Shown here: one piece after another, positions 26,631-36,239 of the stretch
How the letters are laid out: each line of letters opens with the position of its first letter
Position numbering within the stretch: position 1 is the first letter of the stretch
DNA from: Antrihabitans stalactiti
GTDB taxonomy: Bacteria; Actinomycetota; Actinomycetes; Mycobacteriales; Mycobacteriaceae
Length of the DNA stretch: 64,000 bases
Assembly: GCF_012932915.1 (NCBI RefSeq)
Contig: NZ_VCQU01000001.1
Coordinates: forward strand, 930,001 to 994,000
Direction: 5' to 3'
The notes under the pieces: model-generated
Databases searched by the model: none
What the model saw: the letters and a program-made list of their open reading frames with translations, nothing else
What the model was told of the DNA's origin: nothing
Position numbers and translations under genes: made by a program

Positions 26631-27521
26631 TCAGGTCAGGTCGCCAGTAGGCAACCCGTCAATTGTGCCAGACGCGGCACCCTGTAATGAAATCGCGCTC
26701 GGCGGCGGCGGTGCTGCGTGGATGATGCGCGCCAGCTCCTCCTCCGCTTCGGTGCGGGCATGAGCGATGCTCGGCTTGCCTGCGATGAGATCCTGCACGT
26801 AGATCTTTGCCCGGATCAGCGGCCGTCGCAGGCGCCGCTCACGGTTCAACGCACGCTGCATTCGCTTCGGCCGCGTCGTATAACGCCAGCGCGCCCACGG
26901 CGCCCCAGGCCTGCTCAACCGAATTGCGCCGATCAGGAGCAGCGGCACCACGAAGAGGCCGACCAAGCCGGTCCAAATCTTGCCTTTCGCCAGCACGATC
27001 GCCGCGAGCCCGAGATTGAAGATCGAGGAGACGACGATCAGACCGCGAGCCCACGGATTCGGATCCTTGCGAAAGTCCGTGGCGTTGATCAACTCCAAGG
27101 GGCGCAGACCAAGCAGCAAGAGGCCCGTGACGGCGAGCGCGACGAAGACCGCGTCGACGGAAACACGGCCTTCCTCCTCCCAATAGACGTCCTCCAGATG
27201 CAGGATCAACGCGAACTCGTCCAGCACCAACGCCGCCCCCGCGCCGAAGAGCGCAGCGAGCCACGCCCCACTCGTCTGAGTGCCGTCGACATAGATCGCG
27301 ATCATCGATACACCCGAAATCAGCATCGCCACTACGCCGAACACCACGTGGTGAACGTGGTGGCCGCCCGTGACAACGTTGCCCGGCCACCAACGGACCT
27401 TCGCGCGAATCAACCGCACGCTGAGCCGAATGAGTAGAAAACCGACAATGAACCCGATCAGGAAGAAGAGGAGCGGCAACCGCCCGTGGGCGATGATCTC
27501 CTCGTCGAGCCATCTACGCAT
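26631..27521 (-). CDS. Six-helix integral membrane protein with His-rich motif
   Basis: 296-residue protein with about six predicted TM helices (roughly residues 14-32, 58-78, 85-107, 122-139, 158-180, 185-203) and a long basic cytoplasmic tail. The motif GGHHVHHVVFG at the start of TM2 and acidic residues in TM3 and the next loop (VLDEFALILHLEDVYWEEEG) could together bind a metal. I know of similar uncharacterised actinobacterial membrane proteins but no function. It starts 11 bases after tex and may share its transcript; rplS follows 73 bases later. Confidence 0.8.
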   Translation of the reverse strand: MRRWLDEEIIAHGRLPLLFFLIGFIVGFLLIRLSVRLIRAKVRWWPGNVVTGGHHVHHVVFGVVAMLISGVSMIAIYVDGTQTSGAWLAALFGAGAALVLDEFALILHLEDVYWEEEGRVSVDAVFVALAVTGLLLLGLRPLELINATDFRKDPNPWARGLIVVSSIFNLGLAAIVLAKGKIWTGLVGLFVVPLLLIGAIRLSRPGAPWARWRYTTRPKRMQRALNRERRLRRPLIRAKIYVQDLIAGKPSIAHARTEAEEELARIIHAAPPPPSAISLQGAASGTIDGLPTGDLT

Positions 27522-27532
27522 CCGTTGTTCGC

Positions 27533-29845
27533 CTACCGCCCGAAGCCGGCCTGACGTAGCGCGTCGGCCATCGATCCGCTCGGCGCCGATTGCGGCCGTG
27601 AGCGTTGCTTACCCGCATCGGGAGCCTTGCGAGGCGACTGCTGCCGGGGTGACTGTGGCTGCCTGGGTGGTTGCTTCGCACGCGCAGGTTTGCCGCCGAT
27701 CTCGTCGTCGAGCCGGAGCGTAAGCGCAATCCGTTGCCTCTCGGTATCCACCTCGAGCACCTTCACCCGTACGACGTCACCAGACTTGACGACTTCGCGG
27801 GGGTCTTTGACGAAATTATGCGACATAGCGGACACGTGGACCAGGCCGTCCTGATGGACGCCAACGTCGACGAAGGCACCGAACGCGGCAACGTTGGTCA
27901 CGACACCTTCCAGAGTCATGCCCGGTTTCAAGTCGGCGACCTTCTCTACACCGGCCGCGAAGGTCGCAGTCTTGAATTCGGGGCGCGGGTCGCGGCCCGG
28001 CTTCTCCAGCTCGGCGATGATGTCGGTGACGGTTGGTAGGCCGAACTTGTCGTCGACGAAGTCCGCAGGCCGAATGCTGGACAGCACGGCGGTGTTGCCG
28101 ATGAGTTCAGCAACTCCCTTGCCGGTCCGTTCCATGATCCGGCGGACGACCGGGTAGGCCTCCGGGTGGACCGCCGAGGAATCGAGGGGGTCGTCGCCAC
28201 CACCGATCCGGAGGAACCCCGCGCACTGTTCGAACGCCTTCGGACCCAGCCGTGGCAATTCTTTGAGCGCCTTGCGGCTGCGGAACGGTCCGCATTTGTC
28301 GCGTTGGGTGACGATGGCATCCGCAAGCGACCCGGTAATGCCGGAGACGCGGGACAACAGCGGGATCGACGCCGTATTGACGTCGACGCCGACAGCGTTC
28401 ACGGCGTCTTCGACGACCGCCCCGAGCGAGCGGGCGAGCAGCGTCTCGGAGATGTCGTGCTGATACTGCCCGACTCCGATCGACTTCGGATCGATCTTGA
28501 CCAGCTCGGCGAGCGGATCCTGCAGACGCCGCGCAATGGACACCGCACCACGAAGAGACACGTCCATGTCGGGAAGTTCGGCCGAGGCATACGCCGATGC
28601 AGAGTAGACCGACGCCCCCGCCTCCGAGACGACGACCTTGGTGGGCTTGTTCTCCGGAATACGGGAAATGAGCTCGGCGGCAAGCGCGTCCGTCTCGCGA
28701 GACGCCGTGCCGTTGCCGATCGCGATCAGCTCGACACCGAATCGTGCGACCAGGGCGCCGAGGACGGCGAGCGCGCGATCAGTCTGTCCCTGCGGCTTGT
28801 GTGGATAGATGACCTCGGTCGCCACCACTTTGCCGGTGTTGTCGACGACGGCGACCTTCACGCCGGTGCGGAAGCCCGGGTCCAGGCCCATCGTGGTCCG
28901 CGTGCCTGCGGGTGCGGCCAGCAGCAGGTCGCGCAGGTTGGAGGCGAAGATGTCGACGGCGTCCTTCTCGGCCAGCTGCCGCAGCCGCATCCTCGTGTCG
29001 ATTCCCAGCGTGACCTGCAGCTTCGTCTTCCACGCCCAGCGCACCGTGTCGAGCAACCAGGCGTCAGCGGGACGACCACGATCGGCGATGCCGAATTGCC
29101 GCGCGATCCGGCCCTCGTAGACCGACCGCTCCCCCGGCACCGGCTCTTCGCGCTCCGGATCGATGCTGAGGGTGAGGATCTCCTCCTTCTCACCGCGCAG
29201 GACGGCAAGGATCCGGTGCGACGGCAGCGATTCGAACGGCTCCGAGAATTCGAAGTAGTCCTTGAACTTGGCGCCCTCGACTTCCTTACCCTTGCGCACG
29301 CCGGACTTGACCTGACCGCGCTTCCACATCGTCTCGCGCAACTCACCGACCAGGTCCGCGTCTTCGGCGAATCGTTCGACCAGGATCGCGCGTGCACCAT
29401 CGAGTTGCTCGGCGGTAAACGTTGCGGGGTCGGTGGTCGGGTCGTTGAACAGCGCATCGGCCACCGGCTCGTGACCGGCTTCGCGCGCGATCTGCGCCTT
29501 GGTTCGGCGCTTCGGCTTGAACGGCAGGTAGATGTCTTCCAGCCGAGCTTTCGTGTCCGCGAGCATGATCCGATCGCGCAGCGCGTCGTCGAGCTTGCCC
29601 TGGGACTCGATCGATTCGAGGATCGCCTCGCGGCGCTCGTCGAGTTCACGCAAGTACCGGAGCCGCTCGTCGAGCAGCCGCAACTGCGCGTCGTCCAAGC
29701 CGCCGGTGACCTCTTTGCGGTACCGCGCGATGAACGGCACCGTGGACCCCGCATCGAGCAGATCGACCGCGGCTTTGACCTGCTCTTCTCTGACTTCGAG
29801 CTCTTCGGCAATACGTTGATTCACTGTTTTCAAGGCAACCGTCAC
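27533..29845 (-). CDS. tex: Tex family RNA-binding transcription accessory protein
   Basis: 770-residue Tex protein. Order of parts: N-terminal helical region ([20 protein letters not shown] ... [20 protein letters not shown]), YqgF/RNase H-like domain ([21 protein letters not shown]), helix-hairpin-helix segments ([14 protein letters not shown] ... [20 protein letters not shown]) and a C-terminal S1 RNA-binding domain ([20 protein letters not shown]). A Pro/Gln/Arg-rich tail follows S1, common in actinobacteria. The GTG at 29845 is chosen; the frame runs 55 codons further upstream into the CoA-racemase gene. It probably acts in transcription or RNA handling. Confidence 0.93.
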   Translation of the reverse strand: MTVALKTVNQRIAEELEVREEQVKAAVDLLDAGSTVPFIARYRKEVTGGLDDAQLRLLDERLRYLRELDERREAILESIESQGKLDDALRDRIMLADTKARLEDIYLPFKPKRRTKAQIAREAGHEPVADALFNDPTTDPATFTAEQLDGARAILVERFAEDADLVGELRETMWKRGQVKSGVRKGKEVEGAKFKDYFEFSEPFESLPSHRILAVLRGEKEEILTLSIDPEREEPVPGERSVYEGRIARQFGIADRGRPADAWLLDTVRWAWKTKLQVTLGIDTRMRLRQLAEKDAVDIFASNLRDLLLAAPAGTRTTMGLDPGFRTGVKVAVVDNTGKVVATEVIYPHKPQGQTDRALAVLGALVARFGVELIAIGNGTASRETDALAAELISRIPENKPTKVVVSEAGASVYSASAYASAELPDMDVSLRGAVSIARRLQDPLAELVKIDPKSIGVGQYQHDISETLLARSLGAVVEDAVNAVGVDVNTASIPLLSRVSGITGSLADAIVTQRDKCGPFRSRKALKELPRLGPKAFEQCAGFLRIGGGDDPLDSSAVHPEAYPVVRRIMERTGKGVAELIGNTAVLSSIRPADFVDDKFGLPTVTDIIAELEKPGRDPRPEFKTATFAAGVEKVADLKPGMTLEGVVTNVAAFGAFVDVGVHQDGLVHVSAMSHNFVKDPREVVKSGDVVRVKVLEVDTERQRIALTLRLDDEIGGKPARAKQPPRQPQSPRQQSPRKAPDAGKQRSRPQSAPSGSMADALRQAGFGR

Positions 29846-29864
29846 GCCCAAGAACACTACCGGG

Positions 29865-30953
29865 CTAAGCCCAGCCGGCCACGACTGCTGCGGCGTCGCT
29901 GCCGCAATCGCCGAGTGGCTTCGGCGTGTCGGCCGGAGTCCGGGTGAAACGCGGCGCGGGTGCCGGCTGCACCAGTCCGCCCACGTCGATGTGACTGTTG
30001 CGCGCGACATTGTGCGGATGCTCGTGCGCTTCCCACGGCGAAAGCACTGGTGCTACACAGGCATCCACACCGTCGAACACCTCTGACCACTCGTCGCGGG
30101 TCTTCGTCAGAAACTTGGCCGTGAGCACATCTCGCCACGCCTTGTCGCCCGCCGGATCCAGGTAGACGGACAGATCCTCGTCGTCGATCTCCAACGCCGC
30201 CACCAGTTGGGCGTGGAATTGCGGTTCGATCGGCCCGACGGAGACGTACTGCCCATCGGCGGTCTCGTAGGTGTCGTAGAAGGACCTGCCACCATCCAAA
30301 AGGTTTTCACCACGGGGGTTTTCGTACAAACCACCCTCTCGCAGACCGTGGTAGAACGCCATCATCATCGACGCACCGTCGATGATCGCCGAATCGATGA
30401 CTTGACCGACACCGGACCGTTCGCGCTCGTACAGCGCCGCCATGACGCCCATCGCCATCAGCATGCCGCCACTTGCCAAGTCGCCCAGCAGAACTCCGGG
30501 TGGCACTGGGCGCTCGCCCGCTCTGCCGATCAGGCTGAGTGCGCCGGTGAGCCCGATGTAGTTGATGTCGTGGCCTGCGCGCGGAGCAAGCGGACCCTCT
30601 TGCCCCCAACCGGTCACTCGCACGTAGACGAGTTGCGGATTCGCCGCAGTCAGGTCAGCCGGACCGATACCGACCTTCTCTGCGACGCCCGGACGAAAGC
30701 CTTCGACGAACACGTCGGCCTTCTCGGCAAGAGCACGGACCGACGCCAAGCCTGCTGGATCCTTGAGATCGATGGTCAGGCTTCGCTTTCCACGATCGAC
30801 CGGACCGGGTGGCGGCGTTATTGCGCTGCCACCCGGGCGGTCGATCCGCACTACGTCGGCACCGAGATCGGCGAGGATCATCCCGCCGAAAGGCACCGGT
30901 GCCAGTCCTGCCATCTCGACTACGCGAACTCCGGACAACGGCCCCATCGTCAA
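29865..30953 (-). CDS. Alpha-methylacyl-CoA racemase
   Basis: 362-residue family III CoA-transferase-fold racemase. Residues matching the catalytic set of the mycobacterial racemase MCR (His126, Asp156, Glu241) are here at H128 (GHDINYIG), D158 (LLGDLASGG) and E243 (GPIEPQF), a constant offset of two. It interconverts 2R and 2S methyl-branched acyl-CoA esters so that only the S form enters beta-oxidation. It is coupled by ATGA to the upstream thioesterase gene and is the last gene of the acyl-CoA cluster before tex. Confidence 0.92.
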   Translation of the reverse strand: MTMGPLSGVRVVEMAGLAPVPFGGMILADLGADVVRIDRPGGSAITPPPGPVDRGKRSLTIDLKDPAGLASVRALAEKADVFVEGFRPGVAEKVGIGPADLTAANPQLVYVRVTGWGQEGPLAPRAGHDINYIGLTGALSLIGRAGERPVPPGVLLGDLASGGMLMAMGVMAALYERERSGVGQVIDSAIIDGASMMMAFYHGLREGGLYENPRGENLLDGGRSFYDTYETADGQYVSVGPIEPQFHAQLVAALEIDDEDLSVYLDPAGDKAWRDVLTAKFLTKTRDEWSEVFDGVDACVAPVLSPWEAHEHPHNVARNSHIDVGGLVQPAPAPRFTRTPADTPKPLGDCGSDAAAVVAGWA

Positions 30954-31417
30954 CGTCCGATCGCTCGTATTTGATAGAGCCCCTTGGTCACCGCGACCGT
31001 CTCACCGCTCGCGTCGGTGACGACCGCCTCCAGCTCGAAATCGGCCTTGCCCTTCTCGGCGGCCTCGTTCGCGATACGGTCGAGCTCGTCGTCCGAAACC
31101 TGTGCTTGCGCACGGACATCCGTCTTGGCAGGACGGGTGAACTTGATCGTCAGCTCCTTGACCAGCGGGTAGTACGCGGAGGTATCGAACGAGGCGATGG
31201 CGATCGCTCCACCGAGAACCTCGGCGACGGTGAACAGCACCCCGGCATAGATCACCCCGAAGTGGTTACCGTTGCCCTCGATGGGAACGGTCGTGGCGGC
31301 GAAGCCGCGCCGCACCTCGACCGCTTGGACACCCATCTTCGCTGCGGCTGGAATGGTGAATTCCATTGCACCGTTGATGATGTCCACGAAGGGTGGCGCC
31401 TCGTTCGATTCCGTCAT
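30950..31417 (-). CDS. Hotdog-fold thioesterase (PaaI/YiiD-C-like)
   Basis: 155-residue single hotdog-domain protein. The core FGVIYAGVLFTVAEVLGGAIAIA is the central helix of this fold with its typical catalytic acidic residue, and LVKELTIKFTRPAKTDVRA is the following strand pair. Likely role is hydrolysis of an acyl-CoA, for example releasing stalled intermediates. It is translationally coupled to the acyl-CoA dehydrogenase upstream and racemase downstream by ATGA overlaps. Substrate is unknown. Confidence 0.8.
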   Translation of the reverse strand: MTESNEAPPFVDIINGAMEFTIPAAAKMGVQAVEVRRGFAATTVPIEGNGNHFGVIYAGVLFTVAEVLGGAIAIASFDTSAYYPLVKELTIKFTRPAKTDVRAQAQVSDDELDRIANEAAEKGKADFELEAVVTDASGETVAVTKGLYQIRAIGR

Positions 31418-32661
31418 CCTGCCAGCAGTCCTTTCGCGACGTGCGTGATCTGAATTTCGTTGCTGCCTGCGTAGATCATCAACGACTTCGCATCGCGCGC
31501 AAGCTGTTCCACACGGTACTCGCGCATATAGCCGTTACCACCGAACAATTGCACGGCCTCCATCGCGACCTCGGTAGCCGCTTCCGACGCGTACCACTTG
31601 ACGGCCGACGATTCCGCGAGACTCGGCACCTTGCCCGCCCGAGCCATCTCGATCGTGCGGAACACCATGTTCTGCACGTTGATTCGCGCGACTTCCATCT
31701 TCGCCAGCTTCAGCTGGATCAACTGGAAGCGGCCGATCTCCTGACCCCACAACTTGCGGTTCTTGGCATAGTCCGTCGAAAGCCGAAGGCATTCTTCGAT
31801 GATGCCGAGCGCGAGCGCTCCGACACCGAGGCGCTCGGCGACGAAGCCGGACTTCGCGCTGTCGCGCCCGTCGCCGGACTTGTGATCCTCCGTCTCGCCG
31901 AGCAAACGGTCCTTGCCGACGCGAACGTTGTCGAAGAACAATTCGCCGGTGGGCGAGGAGTTCATGCCCATCTTCTTGAATGCAGGCGGCTGGGTAAGGC
32001 CTTCCATACCCTTGTCGAGCACGAAGGTGAGTACCTTACGGTCACGCTTGTCGACCGCCGAATTCCCCTCGTCCAGCTTTGCGTAGACCACGATGGTGTC
32101 TGCGTCCGGGCTGTTCGTGATGAACGTCTTCTGCCCGTTGAGGATGTAATCCTCACCGTCGCGTTTCACGGAGGACTTCATGCCGCCGAAGGCGTCCGAA
32201 CCGGAGTCCGGCTCGGTCAATGCCCAGGCGGCGACCTTGTCGAACGTCACCAGATCGGGCAGCCAACGCTTCTTCTGGTCGAGAGTGCCGCGCTGGAGAA
32301 TCGTCGCGGCACCGAGGCCGAGGCTCACCCCGACGCTGGCGACCAAGCCGAGGCTGACGGCGGACAGTTCCTTGACCAGGATTATCGCCATCCCCTCCTG
32401 ACCGCTCATCTCGAACCCGCCGCCGGACTTCTTGGCCTCCTTGGGAGCGCCATCCGCGCGCGCAGCTTCCTTCGCGAGGTATTTGTCCAGCGCTTCTCGC
32501 GCCAACTCGTCGATACCGAAGGAGGCGAACAACTTTCGAATCAGTGGGTACGGCGACATTTCACCGGACTCCAGAGCGTCCGTGTGCGGACGGATCTCTT
32601 TGTCGATGAACTCGCGGACTGCGCCCTGGATCAGGAGATCAGTTTCGGACCACTCGATCAT
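31414..32661 (-). CDS. Acyl-CoA dehydrogenase
   Basis: 415-residue acyl-CoA dehydrogenase with an unusual hydrophilic insert (about residues 62-82, KEAARADGAPKEAKKSGGGF). FAD and substrate motifs are clear: WALTEPDSGSDAFGGMKSSV, NGQKTFITNSPDAD, LFGGNGYMREYRVEQLARDA. At the place where short- and medium-chain enzymes carry the catalytic Glu (YEGT), this protein has IYAGSNE; a Glu is instead present in FVAERLGVGALALG, the isovaleryl-CoA dehydrogenase-like position. That hints at a branched substrate, in line with the linked racemase. Coupled to both neighbours by ATGA. Confidence 0.9.
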   Translation of the reverse strand: MIEWSETDLLIQGAVREFIDKEIRPHTDALESGEMSPYPLIRKLFASFGIDELAREALDKYLAKEAARADGAPKEAKKSGGGFEMSGQEGMAIILVKELSAVSLGLVASVGVSLGLGAATILQRGTLDQKKRWLPDLVTFDKVAAWALTEPDSGSDAFGGMKSSVKRDGEDYILNGQKTFITNSPDADTIVVYAKLDEGNSAVDKRDRKVLTFVLDKGMEGLTQPPAFKKMGMNSSPTGELFFDNVRVGKDRLLGETEDHKSGDGRDSAKSGFVAERLGVGALALGIIEECLRLSTDYAKNRKLWGQEIGRFQLIQLKLAKMEVARINVQNMVFRTIEMARAGKVPSLAESSAVKWYASEAATEVAMEAVQLFGGNGYMREYRVEQLARDAKSLMIYAGSNEIQITHVAKGLLAG

Positions 32662-33527
32662 GGCAACCTGCTCGCAATGTCGTCGATTTCCCACGGACCT
32701 TCGGTCTCGATGGTCTTGATGTCGTGCCAACCCGCCAGCTCGGAAATCGCACCACCTTGCACCGCGAAAACCTTGCCGGTGATAGGGCACTTCTCGGTCG
32801 CGAGATAGGCGACGACCGGCGAGATGTTCGCCGGGCTGAACGCGTCGAACTCGCCCTCTTCCACGGCTGCACCGAGAATGGCGCCCATGCCCGGCGTTGC
32901 CAGCGTGAGCCGAGTGCGAGCGATCGGCGCGATCGCGTTCACGCGAACTCCGTAGCGCTCCAACTCATCTGCCGCGACCAGGGTCAGTGCGGCGATACCC
33001 GCTTTGGCAGCACCGTAGTTCGCCTGGCCTGCGTTGGGCACAGTGACACCCGACGCCGAGGCCGTGTTGATCACGGCCGCGTTCGGCTGGTCGCCTGCCT
33101 TCGACTGCGACTTCCAATACGCGGCGGCGTGATGGAGGACCGCGGCATGACCCTTGAGGTGCACCGCGATGACGGAATCCCACTGCGCCTCGTCAAGACC
33201 TGCGATGAAGCTGTCGCGCAGAATGCCCGCGTTGTTGACGACGATGTCCAACCCGCCGAACTCCGAGATTGCCTGATCGACAAGCCCTTTCGCTCCGTCC
33301 CAGGTGGCGACGTTGTCGGTGTTGGCGACAGCCTTGCCACCTGCCGCGACGATCTCGTTCACTACCTCCTGCGCGGGGCCTGCGTCGGCACCCTCGCCGG
33401 AATTGCTGCCACCGAGGTCGTTGACGACGACGCTGGCGCCCTGCTGTGCGAACAACAACGCATGTTCGCGGCCGATGCCGCGCCCAGCGCCTGTGATGAC
33501 GGCAATGCGGCCGTCCAGTGCTCCCAT
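32658..33527 (-). CDS. SDR-family hydroxyacyl-CoA dehydrogenase (MFE-2/Hsd4-like)
   Basis: 289-residue short-chain dehydrogenase. The NAD-binding TGAGRGIGREHALLFA, the NNAG motif, Ser in NTASASG and the YGAAK catalytic pair are all present. The insertion NDLGGSNSGEG after the second strand and the HLKGHAAVLHHAAAYW segment resemble MFE-2-type (3R)-hydroxyacyl-CoA dehydrogenases such as the mycobacterial steroid side-chain enzymes. It probably performs the third step of beta-oxidation. It overlaps the acyl-CoA dehydrogenase gene by ATGA. Confidence 0.88.
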   Translation of the reverse strand: MGALDGRIAVITGAGRGIGREHALLFAQQGASVVVNDLGGSNSGEGADAGPAQEVVNEIVAAGGKAVANTDNVATWDGAKGLVDQAISEFGGLDIVVNNAGILRDSFIAGLDEAQWDSVIAVHLKGHAAVLHHAAAYWKSQSKAGDQPNAAVINTASASGVTVPNAGQANYGAAKAGIAALTLVAADELERYGVRVNAIAPIARTRLTLATPGMGAILGAAVEEGEFDAFSPANISPVVAYLATEKCPITGKVFAVQGGAISELAGWHDIKTIETEGPWEIDDIASRLP

Positions 33528-33545
33528 TTCTATGGCTCCCTTGCC

Positions 33546-34409
33546 TTAGTCTCTGATTTCGGCGAGGCCGTCGGTGATGACGAAGTCCTCGCCTCGTGCG
33601 GTCTCGAATGCGTAGGACGTAATGCCGTCTGCCGAACCTTTGCGCCAGATACGGGTTTCCAGGTCGTCGCCTGGAATCACCATCTTCGAGAATCTGACGG
33701 CAAATCGCTTCAGCCGGTTGACATCCGAGCCACCAACCTCGGTCAGTACCGCCCATGACGTGAACGCCATAGTGCACAGTCCGTGCGCGATGATCCCCGG
33801 CAGGCCCGCCGACTTCGCGACCTCCTCGTCGAGGTGAATCGGCATCGGGTCGCCCGACGCCGGCGAATACCGGAACGTCTGGTCGAGGTCGACGTGCTGC
33901 ACAACCTTCGCCACCGGCGCTGCATCGCGCAGTGCGGCATCGAACTTGTGCGTCGGACTCAACTCACCGACCGTCCTGCCAGCACTCATCCCACGGACGA
34001 ACGTCGTGACGTACTGTTCGTTGACGAGCTCGCCGTCCTCGGTCCGGCATTCGAGCAAAATCGCTGCGCGAGTGCCGTTGTCGAGACTTTCGTAGCCGAT
34101 CATCTTGCCGCGCGAGACCAGCGTGTCACCGGGCCTGATCGGGCGGTGAAAGTGGAAGTCCTGCTCGCCGTGGACAATCCGCGGAATCGACTCGATCGGC
34201 AGCACATCGACCGCCGGGGTCATCAGCGATTCGAAGACGGGAACGATCCCGAACACCGGTGGCGCGATGCTGCCGTTGCGGTGCGCCTCGATCGGATCGT
34301 TGGTCGCCGCAGCGTATTCGGCGATTCGCTCGGCAGTGACCTCGAAGCGGTCCTCGTCGGTCCAGGTGTCGAGCCCGGAATCGTCGAATTCCATTACCTG
34401 CAGCGTCAT
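33546..34409 (-). CDS. MaoC-like enoyl-CoA hydratase, double hotdog
   Basis: 287-residue MaoC dehydratase-domain protein. The N-terminal hotdog (FEVTAERIAEYAAATNDPIE ...) lacks the active site; the C-terminal one holds the R-hydratase-2 motif FRYSPASGDPMPIHLDEEVA followed by GLPGIIAHGLCTMAF. This fits a (3R)-specific enoyl-CoA hydratase matching the R-specific SDR next door. The ATG at 34409 is preferred; 59 extra codons upstream overlap the SRPBCC gene in another frame. One base separates it from that gene. Confidence 0.9.
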   Translation of the reverse strand: MTLQVMEFDDSGLDTWTDEDRFEVTAERIAEYAAATNDPIEAHRNGSIAPPVFGIVPVFESLMTPAVDVLPIESIPRIVHGEQDFHFHRPIRPGDTLVSRGKMIGYESLDNGTRAAILLECRTEDGELVNEQYVTTFVRGMSAGRTVGELSPTHKFDAALRDAAPVAKVVQHVDLDQTFRYSPASGDPMPIHLDEEVAKSAGLPGIIAHGLCTMAFTSWAVLTEVGGSDVNRLKRFAVRFSKMVIPGDDLETRIWRKGSADGITSYAFETARGEDFVITDGLAEIRD

Positions 34410-34410
34410 G

Positions 34411-34851
34411 TCAGGCCGCCGCGGTTGCGAGCGCGTCCAACTTCTCGAGCGTCTGGTCGATCTGCTTGGTGCCGTCCTTCTCGACAGCCTTGCCGAGCGC
34501 GCCCTTGATGAGGGCACCTTCGAAATCGCCTGCGACAGTGAGCTTCGAGCCCGCGTCGGCCGGTTCGATGGTGAAGGTGAACTCACACTTCACACCTGCC
34601 ATGCCGGTGCCTGCCAGCGCCAGCGAACGTGGCGCGTCGACGTCGCCGACCACCCATTCCATCTTGTTGGCCATGCCGAGCATGACGATCTTCGCGACAA
34701 GCGTGGCGCCGGTGGTCAGAACGGCCGGGGGCTCCTGCATCCACTTCTCGTGGATGGTGAACCACTTGTCCCAGGTCTGGGGATCCGACACCACTGCCCA
34801 GAGTGCGTCGGGCGTTGCGGACAGTTCCTTCGAAGCTTCGATGTGACCCAT
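34411..34851 (-). CDS. SRPBCC (START/Bet v1-like) family protein
   Basis: 146-residue protein with the SRPBCC fold, a hydrophobic-cavity domain. Typical segments: HIEASKELSATPDALWAVVS, TWDKWFTIHEKWM, then strands and the long C-terminal helix KAVEKDGTKQIDQTLEKLDA. It probably binds a hydrophobic ligand or acyl chain. Its place between the thiolase and hydratase genes suggests a carrier or chaperone role for the pathway substrate, which is inference only. Confidence 0.83.
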   Translation of the reverse strand: MGHIEASKELSATPDALWAVVSDPQTWDKWFTIHEKWMQEPPAVLTTGATLVAKIVMLGMANKMEWVVGDVDAPRSLALAGTGMAGVKCEFTFTIEPADAGSKLTVAGDFEGALIKGALGKAVEKDGTKQIDQTLEKLDALATAAA

Positions 34852-34903
34852 GATGTGTCTCCTTGTTGTCGAGAGTTGTTGGCGTAGCTGGTTTTTGATC
34901 TAG

Positions 34904-36091
34904 CTAGCGGTCTGCGCGCTGGTATGCGGTCACGACGGCGGCGCCGCCGAGACCGATGTTGTGCTGGAGGGCAGCCGTCACGCCGTCGACCTGGCGCTTG
35001 TCGGCTGTGCCGCGGAGCTGCCAGGTGAGCTCGGAGCACTGCGCGAGGCCCGTCGCACCCAGCGGATGCCCCTTCGAGATGAGGCCGCCCGACGGGTTGA
35101 CGACCCACTTGCCGCCGTAGGTGGTCTGGTCGTTGTCGATCAACTTTCCAGCTTCACCCTCGCCGCACAGTCCGAGTGCTTCGTACAGCAGCAGTTCGTT
35201 GGCGGAGAAGCAGTCGTGCAATTCGATGACCTGGAAGTCGTCTGCGCCCAAACCGGATTGGTCGTACACCTTGCGTGCGGCTTGGACGTTCATGTCGTAG
35301 CCGATCAGGTTCTTGCACGTCCGGTCGAAGCTGGATTGGAAGTCCGTGGTCATTGCCTGACCGACGATTTCGACAGCCTGACCGGCGAGACCGTGCTTGT
35401 CGACGAAGTCCTCACTGGCGAGAATCGCAGCACCCGAACCGTCCGAGGTCGGTGAGCATTGCAACTTGGTCAGCGGGTCGTAGATCATCCGCGAACCAAG
35501 AATGTCGTCGAGCGAGTATTCGGTCTGGAACTGCGCGTACGGATTGTTGACCGAGTGCTTGTGGTTCTTGTACCCGATTTTCGCGAAATGCTCTGCAGTA
35601 GTGCCGTATTTCTCCATGTGCTCACGGCCGGCAGCACCGAACATCCACGGTGCGGGCGGGAAGAGCACTTCAGAGATTTCGGCGAGCAGCATCATGTGCT
35701 TTTCCATCGGCTGCTCGCGGTCGTTGTAGGTCGCGCCCAACGAACCCGGCTGCATCTTCTCGAATCCGAGGGCAATCGTGCAGTCCGCGAGACCGCCGCG
35801 AATGGCCTGCGCGGCCAAGAACAACGCGGTCGATCCCGTCGAACAGTTGTTGTTGACGTTGACGATCGGAATGCCGGTCATGCCCAGTTCGTACAGCGCT
35901 CGCTGCCCGGAGGTCGACTCGCCATAGACGTAGCCGACGTAGCCCTGCTCGACCTCGCGATAGTCGATACCGGCGTCTTCCAGCGCTTTCGTTCCCGATT
36001 CGCGCGCCATATCCGGGTAATCCCATTCACGTGCGCCCGGCTTTTCGAATTTGGTCATGCCGACGCCGACCACAAATACGCGATTCGCCAC
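34904..36091 (-). CDS. SCP-x type thiolase / lipid-transfer protein
   Basis: 395-residue thiolase of the SCP-x group. The nucleophilic Cys is C83 in [20 protein letters not shown] and the GHPLGATG motif supply the other active-site residues. It lacks the short N-terminal loop seen in biosynthetic thiolases and is likely to cleave branched or steroid-type 3-ketoacyl-CoA. The start is GTG with GGAGG 6 bases upstream. It is the first gene of the - strand acyl-CoA cluster and is divergent from a TetR regulator. Confidence 0.9.
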   Translation of the reverse strand: MANRVFVVGVGMTKFEKPGAREWDYPDMARESGTKALEDAGIDYREVEQGYVGYVYGESTSGQRALYELGMTGIPIVNVNNNCSTGSTALFLAAQAIRGGLADCTIALGFEKMQPGSLGATYNDREQPMEKHMMLLAEISEVLFPPAPWMFGAAGREHMEKYGTTAEHFAKIGYKNHKHSVNNPYAQFQTEYSLDDILGSRMIYDPLTKLQCSPTSDGSGAAILASEDFVDKHGLAGQAVEIVGQAMTTDFQSSFDRTCKNLIGYDMNVQAARKVYDQSGLGADDFQVIELHDCFSANELLLYEALGLCGEGEAGKLIDNDQTTYGGKWVVNPSGGLISKGHPLGATGLAQCSELTWQLRGTADKRQVDGVTAALQHNIGLGGAAVVTAYQRADR

Positions 36092-36114
36092 AGCGGACCT
36101 CCTTGTCCTCGTAA

Positions 36115-36157
36115 GTGATGACGTGCGTCGTCACACTATAACTGAGGACGATCGTCC
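36115..36157. promoter_or_regulatory. Divergent promoter/operator region of the acyl-CoA cluster
   Basis: A perfect 12-bp palindrome GGACGATCGTCC (36146-36157) lies immediately upstream of a - strand -10-like TATAGT (36135-36140). An imperfect inverted repeat GTGATGACG/CGTCGTCAC (36115-36134, one mismatch) covers the expected start point. Both lie between the thiolase gene and the divergent tetR gene, as expected for TetR operators. Binding is inferred. Confidence 0.5.
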
Positions 36158-36239
36158 GCAATTGGCTGCGCTGTGATGCGGGTCACTGCGACACTGGCGG
36201 GATACAGTGTCGCGACGAGTATTCGACGAGGAAGCGACG

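Noticed and set aside
28166-29947. 593-codon open frame on the + strand opposite tex
   Set aside because: Antisense shadow of tex; no motifs and biased composition.
31393-32808. 471-codon open frame on the + strand opposite the acyl-CoA dehydrogenase
   Set aside because: Shadow of the well-supported - strand gene.
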